In this document: one piece after another, positions 41,295 through 49,294 of the stretch
Layout of the letters: every line of letters starts with the position of its first letter
How positions within the stretch are numbered: position 1 is the first letter of the stretch
DNA from: Candidatus Poribacteria bacterium WGA-3G
Lineage (GTDB): Bacteria; Poribacteria; WGA-4E; WGA-3G
Length of the DNA stretch: 64,000 nt
Reading direction: 5' to 3'
Assembly (NCBI GenBank): GCA_000406005.1
Contig: ASZN01000006.1
Coordinates: forward strand, 43,194 to 107,193
Notes under the pieces: generated by a model
Seen by the model: only the letters and a program-made list of their open reading frames with translations
What the model was told of the DNA's origin: nothing
Database searches by the model: none
Position numbers and translations under genes: made by a program

Positions 41295-42341
41295 TTAGGA
41301 TGCCTCCTCCAGCGCTTGAAGTTTTTCTTCGAGTTCCGCCACCCGTTTTTGGAGTTTTGTGAATTCAGGGAGCAGTTCTGGCAGTTTTCGGGTTGCGGCA
41401 TGAATTCGGAGTTCTTGTTTATGGGGACGTGCGGGGAATCCAGAGAGGTGGCTTCCAGCGGGCATATCCTTGGTTACAGCGGATTTTGCGTAAACGACGC
41501 TGTCCTCGCCGAGCGTTAAATGCCCTGCTGCGCCCCCGTGTCCGGCGATATTCACGCGGTCTCCGAGCGTCGTGCTCCCTGCGATCCCGACCTGTGCTGC
41601 GAGGCAGCAATCCTCTCCGATGACAACATTGTGTGCGATTTGGACGAGGTTATCGAATTTGGTGCCGCGTTTGATGCGTGTCTCAAAGAGTGTGGCTCTA
41701 TCGATGGTAGTATTCGCGCCGATTTCAACATCGTCCTCAATGACGACAGTTCCGATCTGCGGAATTTTGTGGTGTTGTTTGTTGACGGGTGCGAATCCGA
41801 AACCGTCGCTCCCGATGACCGCGCCGCAGTGAACAATCACACGATCGCCGATAGTGATATCTTCGCGAATACTGACGTGTGGATAGATGAGTCCATCGGC
41901 ACCGATTTTAGTGCCTTCTCCGATGTAGACGTAGGGTTGTATGACGGTGTCGTCCCCGATTTCAACATTGTCAGCGATATAGGTGAACGCTTGGATTGAG
42001 ACCCGTTCGCCGAGTGTGACGTTTTCTCCGAGAATCGCGGTTTCGTCGATACCTGGGAGTGCTTGACGGTTTTTGTCGGCTGCGAACATCTGCAAGACTT
42101 GAAGAAAAGCCCAATAGGGGTCCTTAACACGGATTGTCGGTTTCCCGTTCCCGGAGACACTGGGGCCGATGATAATTGCTCCCGCTTTCGTTGTGGCTAA
42201 AGCAGCGATGTACTTCGGGTTAGCAATAAAGGTAATCTGAGTCGGCAGGGCTTCTTTAATTCCAGAAACTCCTGTAATTTCAATATCACCATCTCCGGAG
42301 AGTTCTCCATCAAGGTGTTCACAAATTTCCTTGAGTTTCAT
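41295..42341 (-). CDS. lpxD: UDP-3-O-acylglucosamine N-acyltransferase LpxD
   Basis: A 348-residue left-handed beta-helix acyltransferase. The uridine-binding N-terminal domain (TQITFIANPKYIAALATTKAGA) is followed by hexapeptide repeats (EIGDDTVIQPYVYIGEGTKI), the catalytic His region (HCGAVIGSDGFGFAP) and IAHNVVIGEDCCLAAQVGIA. A C-terminal helix ends in a short coil. LpxD N-acylates UDP-3-O-acylglucosamine, the third step of lipid A synthesis. It follows skp by about 70 nt, as in many Gram-negative genomes. Confidence 0.96.
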   Translation of the reverse strand: MKLKEICEHLDGELSGDGDIEITGVSGIKEALPTQITFIANPKYIAALATTKAGAIIIGPSVSGNGKPTIRVKDPYWAFLQVLQMFAADKNRQALPGIDETAILGENVTLGERVSIQAFTYIADNVEIGDDTVIQPYVYIGEGTKIGADGLIYPHVSIREDITIGDRVIVHCGAVIGSDGFGFAPVNKQHHKIPQIGTVVIEDDVEIGANTTIDRATLFETRIKRGTKFDNLVQIAHNVVIGEDCCLAAQVGIAGSTTLGDRVNIAGHGGAAGHLTLGEDSVVYAKSAVTKDMPAGSHLSGFPARPHKQELRIHAATRKLPELLPEFTKLQKRVAELEEKLQALEEAS

Positions 42342-42411
42342 AAGGGTCTAACCCAAATCCTTTCTCCGTAGATGTGAAAGTCTCCACATTTCGGAGTTTA
42401 GGGGTGTAGCG

Positions 42412-42975
42412 TTATTCGGATTTTTCGCCGTTTTCGCCGTTTTCGTTCATCAATTCGATCAACTTCTTTGTCAGATCGTGTTCATCTTTGGCATAGAGCG
42501 TGACGAGCCGTTTTTCGAAGATGATATCATAGTTTTCGGTTTGCCCGACTTTAATGATCAATTCTTCAAGCGACTTGTAAATCGGTTCGAGTAATTCTCT
42601 CTCTTTGTCAAGGAGTGCTTGCTGCCCGATTTCACGGTCACGCTGGTATTCCTGCTGAAGTTGGAGGATCTGGTTGTCCAAGTCTGCGGTTTGCGCGTCT
42701 TCGACGAAAAGCTGAGTTTTCGCTTTCTGCTCTTGTATCGTACGGACTGCGTCTGCTGTCTCTTGCAATTGTTTTTGCAGTCGTTCACCAGCTGCTCTGA
42801 GCGTTTCAGTGGCTTTTGTCGCTTCTTCTGAGCCTTTTAGGACTTCTTCAGTGTTGACGACTCCGAGTTTGAAGGCTTCCTGCCCGATACTTCCAGTGCT
42901 GAAACTGAAAGTGACAATAAGAATAAATAATAGAGTTAGGCGTGCTTCACGAGCACCCCATCGAAGTGATTTCAT
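42412..42975 (-). CDS. skp: OmpH/Skp family periplasmic chaperone
   Basis: A 187-residue protein with a signal peptide (LTLLFILIVTFSFSTGSIGQ), a short beta start (FKLGVVNTEEVLKGSEEAT) and two long antiparallel coiled-coil helices rich in Q/E/K, ending in DIIFEKRLVTLYAKDEHDLTKKLIELM. Skp trimers hold unfolded outer-membrane proteins in their cavity. GGAGG precedes the ATG. The order bamA - skp - lpxD is conserved across Gram-negative bacteria. Confidence 0.92.
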   Translation of the reverse strand: MKSLRWGAREARLTLLFILIVTFSFSTGSIGQEAFKLGVVNTEEVLKGSEEATKATETLRAAGERLQKQLQETADAVRTIQEQKAKTQLFVEDAQTADLDNQILQLQQEYQRDREIGQQALLDKERELLEPIYKSLEELIIKVGQTENYDIIFEKRLVTLYAKDEHDLTKKLIELMNENGENGEKSE

Positions 42976-43032
42976 ATTTGAATCCTTCCTCCCAAGGAAG
43001 AAATTAGTAGGCTCATTGGTTCTTAAAACCTT

Positions 43033-45516
43033 TTAGAATCCTGGTCCAATAGTGAAGTGGAATCTTCCGGCTGGTTCTCCGGTAATTCGGTCTAATCCGT
43101 ATCCCCATCCTAAGCGTGCGAGCATCCCGAACATATTGAGCCGTGCCTCAGCACCGAGTCCACTTTTGAAGTTGATCTGGGTAAACGGGTTTTTGACGCT
43201 TTCATCCCATACTTGTCCTACGTCGTAGAACAAGGCTGCTGTGAGTTGTGGCGAAACAGGGATACGATATTCAATGTTGGCAAAGACCATTTTATCACCG
43301 CCGAATGGATTGATAGCGCCTGTTTCGTCTGGGTCTGGGTAGATTTCGTAGTCTTCGTAGCCTCGAACAGTGTCTACACCGCCGAGGAAGAAGCGTTCAT
43401 AAAATAGGTACTCGCGATCGACACTTCTGCTGCGCATATAACCTGCCCGCGCATGAAAAGCGATGACATGGTTCCACCAGCCGCTATAGAACCAACTGGT
43501 GTCTAAGGTGTACCTCTGGAATTCATTGTCGGCTCCCAAGATTCCGCCGGAATATTCATAAGAGATCGAATGTGAGGCACCGCCGGTTGGATCATACAGA
43601 GAGGTGCGATAGTCGCGGGTATCGCGTCCGACAGCGAAAAGGATACTCCGGGTGGAACGGTTAATCAATGTCTCATCAGGGTTGTATGCGTTGACGTGTT
43701 CGTTCCGGAACCTGACGGACAGGTCTATGTCATAAGCGATGGGTCTGCCGATGGTAACAGATGCGCCGCGGCGTCCCCAAACGTACCGATCGTATAGAGA
43801 GTTGACATTTCCTCTGTTAAGGAGTGCGCCGACGGTTCCGTAGTAGCGTCGGAAGCGTCGGTTGTCGTAAAGACGGGTGGTGAGGCGTGTCGGTGTGCCG
43901 AGTATCCAAGGCGTACCGAAACTCAGTTCTGCAGTGTGATGGTCGCGGGTACCTATTTCACCTTTAAGATGTACCCTGTAGGCACGTCCGAGCAGATTGT
44001 TCTGTCCGACCTCTGCTGTCCCGAAAATCCCGCCTTCACTGCCGTATCCGCCGCCGAGACTCAGCATTCCGGTTCTGGGTGTTTCTGCGATATTGACCCT
44101 GAGGTCTTTTCTGTTTTCTTCGTCTGTATCGCTTGGCACAAAATCGACAGCCCGAATGAAAGAGCCCATCTGGAACAGACGTTGCCGTGCCTTACGCAAG
44201 GATTTGACATCTAATAACTTATCCGTTTGAATATTCAAAAAGTCCAATTCGCGTTTGACGACATGCTCCATCGTCTTCTCAAGTCCGCTGATAATCACCT
44301 TACCGATGACGATGACATCGCCTTCGTTAATTTTCAGGGTAATGTTAACCAGTCCGTCTGCTTCGTCAAATGTTGGGATTGGTACGACTTCAGAGAGCAG
44401 ATAACCTTTATCAAGATAAGCCTGCTGTAATTTCGAGATGGATTCGTCAAAGTTTCCGCGGTTGAAGACTTCACCCTCTGCGGGGTCAAGCATTCTGCGT
44501 ATCTTCTTGTCCGAGAACAGAGATTTCGCGCCGGCTTCAACTTCAAGTGTATAGGTTCCGATAATATATTCGGGACCTTCGTCAACGGTGATGTCAAGTA
44601 TCAACCCGGCTTTGTCTTCTGTAAAACGTTTCTCGTACCCGATGACTTTCACCTGTGCGAACCCTCGATCTTGATAGTAGTTGCGAAGGTTCAGTGAAAG
44701 GTCTTCTTCCTCAAAGAGTATCTGGTCGAAAGGTTTACCGGTCCGGGTTTTGAGTTTCTTGCGCAATGTGTTCGCCGGTAGCAGTTGGTTCCCGATAAAA
44801 TTGATCTCCTCAATTCGGACCCTCGGCCCTTCGTTTATTTCAAAGGTGACTTGGACAGTATGCGTCTCGTCGTCACTGTTATCAAGGTGTGTTTGGATAC
44901 CGATGAGATAGTAACCTTTGTCGTGATAGAGTTTTTTTATTGCCCGTTCGCTCTCCCATCGTCGCCGATCACTATAAATTTCATCCGGACGCAGTGTAAT
45001 TTCGTTCTTCAACTTCCCTGTGTTTAAGTTCTCATTTCCGATGATATTGATACCAGAGATTTTTGGACTTTCGACGACTTTATATATAATCTCAAGTCCG
45101 CCGCCTTCAACGGGTTGCGTATCTACCTTAGCCTCGGAGAAGAACCCTGTGTCTTTGTAAAGGCTTTTGAGATCCTGGGTAAGAAATTCTTGGGATACTT
45201 CAGCCCCAATTTGCGTCTGCAGGAGCGTACGCAACATGTCTTCGGAGACGGTTTCTACGCCTTCAAAGGATATTTTCTTGACGATGAACATCGAGTTGAC
45301 AGCTGGTGTCGTTGCATCGGGTGTCTTCTGTTGGTCAACCTTCTCACCTTCGGTATCAGGTGCCGCCTGAGTTTCAGCAGCTGGCTCTGCCTGTTCTTCT
45401 GCCTTAGCCTCGTGGGGTCCATACACGACATCTGCCTTCTCTTCAGCCAGAACGCTGGTTACCGCGAATCCGATGATTAGGCTGATAAAGATCAGAATAT
45501 TTTTCAGTGCGTCCAT
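43033..45516 (-). CDS. bamA: Outer membrane protein assembly factor BamA
   Basis: An 827-residue Omp85 protein. It has a signal peptide (ILIFISLIIGFAVTSVLA), an acidic Q/E/A-rich linker, five POTRA domains (for example VKKISFEGVETVSEDMLRTLL, and NIIGNENLNTGKLKNEITLR) and a 16-strand barrel with the conserved RGY loop VRGYEDYEI and a C-terminal aromatic (FHFTIGPGF). BamA folds barrel proteins into the outer membrane. The linker before POTRA1 is longer than usual. GGAGA lies upstream. It leads the cluster bamA - skp - lpxD - UbiA - SpoU - GGGPS. Confidence 0.97.
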   Translation of the reverse strand: MDALKNILIFISLIIGFAVTSVLAEEKADVVYGPHEAKAEEQAEPAAETQAAPDTEGEKVDQQKTPDATTPAVNSMFIVKKISFEGVETVSEDMLRTLLQTQIGAEVSQEFLTQDLKSLYKDTGFFSEAKVDTQPVEGGGLEIIYKVVESPKISGINIIGNENLNTGKLKNEITLRPDEIYSDRRRWESERAIKKLYHDKGYYLIGIQTHLDNSDDETHTVQVTFEINEGPRVRIEEINFIGNQLLPANTLRKKLKTRTGKPFDQILFEEEDLSLNLRNYYQDRGFAQVKVIGYEKRFTEDKAGLILDITVDEGPEYIIGTYTLEVEAGAKSLFSDKKIRRMLDPAEGEVFNRGNFDESISKLQQAYLDKGYLLSEVVPIPTFDEADGLVNITLKINEGDVIVIGKVIISGLEKTMEHVVKRELDFLNIQTDKLLDVKSLRKARQRLFQMGSFIRAVDFVPSDTDEENRKDLRVNIAETPRTGMLSLGGGYGSEGGIFGTAEVGQNNLLGRAYRVHLKGEIGTRDHHTAELSFGTPWILGTPTRLTTRLYDNRRFRRYYGTVGALLNRGNVNSLYDRYVWGRRGASVTIGRPIAYDIDLSVRFRNEHVNAYNPDETLINRSTRSILFAVGRDTRDYRTSLYDPTGGASHSISYEYSGGILGADNEFQRYTLDTSWFYSGWWNHVIAFHARAGYMRSRSVDREYLFYERFFLGGVDTVRGYEDYEIYPDPDETGAINPFGGDKMVFANIEYRIPVSPQLTAALFYDVGQVWDESVKNPFTQINFKSGLGAEARLNMFGMLARLGWGYGLDRITGEPAGRFHFTIGPGF

Positions 45517-45560
45517 AATGTTTTAATATCTCCTATATGTCTCGGCGGCTCCGCCTTCTA

Positions 45561-46451
45561 TCAGGACAGTTCACTATTCTTTCCATAGATTTCGGTGCCG
45601 CAGCTATTCGCGTAGTGCCGGAAGGCAGCGATAAGTTGCTGTGTAAGTTTCCCGGGTTGTCCGTCTCCGATCGCGCGTCGGTCGATTTTTACGACGGGTA
45701 TAACCTCGGCGGCGGTGCCTGTTAGAAAACATTCGTCTGCGATGTAGAGATCGTGGCGCGTAAAGACGCGTTCTTCCACGGGTATCCGTGCGTCCCGTGC
45801 GAGGTCAATGACACTGTTTCGAGTGACACCTTCCAAAATGCCGATATGTACGGGCGGTGTGACAAGCGCGCCATTCTTTACCCAGAAAATATTGTCGCCG
45901 CTACATTCAACGACATAGCCATCAGCATTAAGCATCAGTACCTCTTCTGTTCCTGCCTGTTTCCCTTCGATTTTTGCTAAAATGTTGTTGAGATAGTTCA
46001 AAGATTTAATGCGAGGGTTGATGGCTTCGGCATAATTCCGTCGTACAGCAGAAGTTACGATCTCCAACCCGTTTTCGTAGAATTTTTGTGGATATAAGAC
46101 GATTTTATCTGCAATAATTATGACGGTCGCTTTTGGACATTTATCTGGGTCCAGCCCCAGGTCTCCGACCCCTCGAGTTACGATTAATCGGATATAGGCT
46201 TCTGTCAGACGATTTCGACGGAGTGTCTCCAAGACTGTCTCTTTCATCGTTTCGATCGGGATCGGGATCTGTAACATAATCGATTTTGCAGAGTCGTAAA
46301 GTCGTTCGAGGTGTTCATCGAGTTTAAAGACGCGTCCATTATAGGAGCGGATGCCTTCAAAAACACCGTCACCATAAAGTAACCCGTGATCGAATACTGA
46401 AATTTTGGCCTCTGCTTTTGGTAAAAATTCTCCGTCGATATAAATCAACAT
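45561..46451 (-). CDS. ilvE: Branched-chain amino acid aminotransferase
   Basis: A 296-residue fold-type IV PLP enzyme. It has SVFDHGLLYGDGVFEGIRSY, the catalytic Lys149 in RIKSLNYLNNILAK, EVLMLNADGYVVECSGDNIF, and GILEGVTRNSVIDLA with FLTGTAAEVIPV. It transfers amino groups to the keto acids of Leu, Ile and Val. GGAAGGAA precedes the ATG. An 11-bp inverted repeat lies immediately upstream of the ribosome site. The gene is separate from the lolCDE genes behind it. Confidence 0.95.
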   Translation of the reverse strand: MLIYIDGEFLPKAEAKISVFDHGLLYGDGVFEGIRSYNGRVFKLDEHLERLYDSAKSIMLQIPIPIETMKETVLETLRRNRLTEAYIRLIVTRGVGDLGLDPDKCPKATVIIIADKIVLYPQKFYENGLEIVTSAVRRNYAEAINPRIKSLNYLNNILAKIEGKQAGTEEVLMLNADGYVVECSGDNIFWVKNGALVTPPVHIGILEGVTRNSVIDLARDARIPVEERVFTRHDLYIADECFLTGTAAEVIPVVKIDRRAIGDGQPGKLTQQLIAAFRHYANSCGTEIYGKNSELS

Positions 46452-46469
46452 AAACGTTTCCTTCCAAAC

Positions 46470-46530
46470 GGATCGTACTTTTCTGTAATATGCGCTGTTA
46501 GCCTCCGTGGTGCGCTGAGAAGTACGATCC
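46470..46530 (-). promoter_or_regulatory. Inverted repeat upstream of ilvE
   Basis: ggatcgtactt (46470-46480) pairs perfectly with aagtacgatcc (46520-46530) across a 39-nt loop, ending about 10 nt before the ilvE ribosome site. It could be a leader hairpin, an attenuator-like structure or the terminator of lolD; no U-run is seen. Confidence 0.45.
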
Positions 46531-46548
46531 TCTTATTTTTCGGTCATC

Positions 46549-47256
46549 TCAATCTGATAAATCAAGTCCTGCGTCAACAACTTTTCCGTCAACGAGTTGA
46601 ACAACCCTGTCGACCTGTTCAGCAAGTTCAGCGTTGTGGGTTACGATAACAAAGGTCTGCCCGGATTTAACGTTCAAATCCCATAAAAGTTCATGGACGG
46701 CTTCGCTGTTCCGCTGGTCGAGGTTTCCAGTCGGTTCGTCAGCGAGAACAACTTTCGGTTTGTTAATTAATGCGCGTGCGATTGCGACGCGTTGTCGTTC
46801 ACCGCCGGAGAGTTGGCTCGGATAGTGCGAAAGCCTTTCAGCAAGCCCGACATATTCCAGTAGTGAGGCTGCTTCCTCGTAAATCGCTTTATTGCTGGGT
46901 GTTGTCATTAACGCAGCCATAGCGACGTTTTCAAGTGCGTTGAACTCCGGTAGCAGATGATGAAATTGAAACACGAACCCGACTTCCTTGTTCCGAAACC
47001 GAGCGAGTTCGGTATCCTGCAAGGTAAAAACATCTTGATCGCCGTATATGATCTGTCCGGTTGTCGGTCGATCCAGCGTCCCCATGATATGGAGCAGTGT
47101 GCTTTTTCCGACACCGGATGCCCCAACGACTGCGAGTAATTCTGATGTCTTTATCTCAAGGTCGATACCTTGAAGCACTGGAAGTTCCGATTCACCATCA
47201 TAATAGGATTTGTGTAAATCTATAATACGGATGAGTGTTTCTGACGGATTCGACAC
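46549..47256 (-). CDS. lolD: Lipoprotein-releasing ABC transporter ATP-binding protein LolD
   Basis: A 235-residue ATPase of the MacB/LolD family. Walker A GASGVGKST, the Q-loop FVFQFHHLLPEFNALENVAM, signature LSGGERQRVAIARAL, and Walker B VVLADEPTGNLD are all intact. The LLPEF-x-A-x-ENV pattern is typical of LolD. With the adjacent FtsX-type permease it would extract lipoproteins from the inner membrane for transfer to LolA. The start is a GTG at 47256 with GAGG upstream; the permease gene ends 17 nt before. Confidence 0.94.
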   Translation of the reverse strand: MSNPSETLIRIIDLHKSYYDGESELPVLQGIDLEIKTSELLAVVGASGVGKSTLLHIMGTLDRPTTGQIIYGDQDVFTLQDTELARFRNKEVGFVFQFHHLLPEFNALENVAMAALMTTPSNKAIYEEAASLLEYVGLAERLSHYPSQLSGGERQRVAIARALINKPKVVLADEPTGNLDQRNSEAVHELLWDLNVKSGQTFVIVTHNAELAEQVDRVVQLVDGKVVDAGLDLSD

Positions 47257-47273
47257 AGATTTCCTCTTTTTCG

Positions 47274-48728
47274 TTATTCGTGTTGCAGGGCTTCAACTGG
47301 CTTTAGGTTTGCTGCTTGCCATGCTGGATAAAGGGTCGCAAGCCAGCAGATAGCAAATGAGAGCAGATTGATAAAGATAACGAACCACCAATTAATCTTT
47401 ATCGGTAGCTGATGCATCTGGTAGATTTGGCTGAGTCCAAGGTCTACGAGTGAGATCGGTCTGACGGCACAATAGAGTGCGAAACCTATTCCGATGAGCC
47501 ATAAGACACCTACAGCAAATTTCCATCCGCCTCTGTTCCGCAGTGCGTGTCGTGATGCTATTAAAAATTGTAGAACAATTGGCACAACGAGTACAATAAT
47601 ATACCCGTAAGAGGGTCTCTCGGCGTTGGTACTCAGGAGCCAACAGACCGACAACCCTAAAGCAGTACCGATCATTGTCCCAAACGTGCCGATAACGCTG
47701 CCCTGAATCATGAAGATTCGCATGATGTTCCCGCGTGAAGCACCGAGCGTTCGCAGTGTCCCCACGTCCTTCGTTTTCTCCATCACTGTCATAATGAGAG
47801 TGCTTGCGATGTTAAAAGAGGCGACCAAAATGATGAGTGCTTCAATGATAACGGTTGCGATTTTTTCTAATTGCAGTGCGGAGAAGAGTGCTGCTTGTGC
47901 CTCCATCCACGTTCTTGCATTCGGCATCCCCTCTAAGACAGTAAAGTCAGCGGCATCTTCAATTTTTGTGGCGATCTGCGGCGCCAATTCTGCATCTGTT
48001 AACCGGACAAAAATGAAGTTTACGCGATTCTCTTGGTTATACAATTTTTGCGCGGTGTCTATATGGATGAACCCGAAATTGTTATCATAAGCCTCCATCT
48101 CAGATTCATAGAACCCGATGACAACAAAGTTCGCTAAGTCTGGTACGAGTGTTCCGGTTCCTGGATCCACAAGTTTAATGAGTAACCGTAAAACGTCGCC
48201 TTTCATAACACCGAGCCGCGTCGCTAAACGTCCACCGAGGATGATACCACCGGTAATCGTTTCATCTCTGATAAACGCGGCTTTTTCAATAAGTTCCGAA
48301 TCTTGGAAGTCCGTTGACCCGATGACGAATGTTGAGAAACCGGTGACTTCATCTTCCTGTGCGGGATCAATCCCCTTAATATAGATGACAGCCTGAATGG
48401 TATTGCTATGTTCTGGGAAAACACCGATCTGCGCGAAGACGACAGGCGACGCAGCGACAACGTTTTCCATTGCCTCAATCCGTTCAATCCGTTCTTGGTA
48501 GCCTTTGAAAAAACTGTGATCAAATATACTCAAGGCAACGTGTGCCTCATTCGAGAGAAACCGATCCTTTAGTCCGTGTTCAACACCGTCTAAGACAGCA
48601 ATGACGAGGATTATCGTTGCGACACCAAGGGCGACACCACCGATTGAGATGATGCTAATAATTGAGATAAAGGACTGTTTTCGCCGAGAACGCAGGTAGC
48701 GGGAGGCTACAAACCATTCAAATTTCAT
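47274..48728 (-). CDS. Lipoprotein-releasing system permease LolC/LolE family with extra membrane insert
   Basis: A 484-residue FtsX-type permease; usual length is about 400-415. TM1 is at about 20-47, a large periplasmic MacB-PCD domain spans 50-285, TM2 is about 290-315 and TM3 about 341-365. A region at about 370-440 with two extra hydrophobic segments (YIIVLVVPIVLQFLI and FAVGVLWLIGIGFALYCAV) precedes the last TM at 447-467 and the end PAWQAANLKPVEALQHE. Only one permease gene is present, suggesting a homodimeric LolC-like (LolF-type) complex. It overlaps the GNAT gene end by 11 nt. Confidence 0.9.
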   Translation of the reverse strand: MKFEWFVASRYLRSRRKQSFISIISIISIGGVALGVATIILVIAVLDGVEHGLKDRFLSNEAHVALSIFDHSFFKGYQERIERIEAMENVVAASPVVFAQIGVFPEHSNTIQAVIYIKGIDPAQEDEVTGFSTFVIGSTDFQDSELIEKAAFIRDETITGGIILGGRLATRLGVMKGDVLRLLIKLVDPGTGTLVPDLANFVVIGFYESEMEAYDNNFGFIHIDTAQKLYNQENRVNFIFVRLTDAELAPQIATKIEDAADFTVLEGMPNARTWMEAQAALFSALQLEKIATVIIEALIILVASFNIASTLIMTVMEKTKDVGTLRTLGASRGNIMRIFMIQGSVIGTFGTMIGTALGLSVCWLLSTNAERPSYGYIIVLVVPIVLQFLIASRHALRNRGGWKFAVGVLWLIGIGFALYCAVRPISLVDLGLSQIYQMHQLPIKINWWFVIFINLLSFAICWLATLYPAWQAANLKPVEALQHE

Positions 48729-49293
48729 GTTTTTTATTTTTAGGATCCTGTGAGTCGTAGTCTGCTTTTAGCATCCCGTATCCTATTGAATCCTCACATT
48801 GATTTCGTTTTTGTACAAATTTTTCGAGATACCCTTCATAGCGCATCCCGATTTTCTGTAGCACCCGTCCGGATGCCAGATTGTTTTGGAAGTGGTAGGC
48901 ACAGATTCGCTTGAGTTTCAATACTTCAAAACCGTAAGCGACAACAGCCTCTGCTGCCTCGGTGCAATATCCGCATCCCCAGTAAGGTTTACCTATCCAG
49001 AACCCGAGTTCGCCATCTTCTATCTCTGGATCAAGTCTAATCTCAATCGCGCCAATAAAACTCTGGTCTGTTTTCTGTGTAATCGCGAAGTTTAGTGCTT
49101 TGTCATGTTCAAACTTTTCGGAACAGGAACGCATCCATTCCTCCGCCATGCCATCTTCATAAGGGTGCGGCATATAACACAGCGTTGCTGCGACACCGTA
49201 TTCACCAGCAAGCCGTTGAATATCAGGCGCATCTTCAAGCGTCAGCGAGCGGAGTAACAATCTTTCTGTAAGCAGGGGCGGCGCGGTTCTCAT
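48718..49293 (-). CDS. GNAT family N-acetyltransferase (RimJ/RimL-like)
   Basis: A 191-residue protein with LTERLLLRSLTLEDAPDIQRL, the acetyl-CoA binding region GELGFWIGKPYWGCGYCTEAAEAVV (core broken by C-G-Y-C), KRICAYHFQNNLASGRVLQKIGM and YEGYLEK. These acetylate N-termini of ribosomal proteins or small molecules. The consensus R/Q-x-x-G-x-A reads GYCTEA here. The start is the ATG at 49293, 1 nt after the lysS stop; coupling is likely. Confidence 0.88.
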   Translation of the reverse strand: MRTAPPLLTERLLLRSLTLEDAPDIQRLAGEYGVAATLCYMPHPYEDGMAEEWMRSCSEKFEHDKALNFAITQKTDQSFIGAIEIRLDPEIEDGELGFWIGKPYWGCGYCTEAAEAVVAYGFEVLKLKRICAYHFQNNLASGRVLQKIGMRYEGYLEKFVQKRNQCEDSIGYGMLKADYDSQDPKNKKHEI

Positions 49294-49294
49294 T

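Noticed and set aside
41520..41999. Plus-strand 159-residue Asp/Val-rich frame opposite lpxD
   Set aside because: Its periodic composition is the antisense of the hexapeptide repeats of LpxD.
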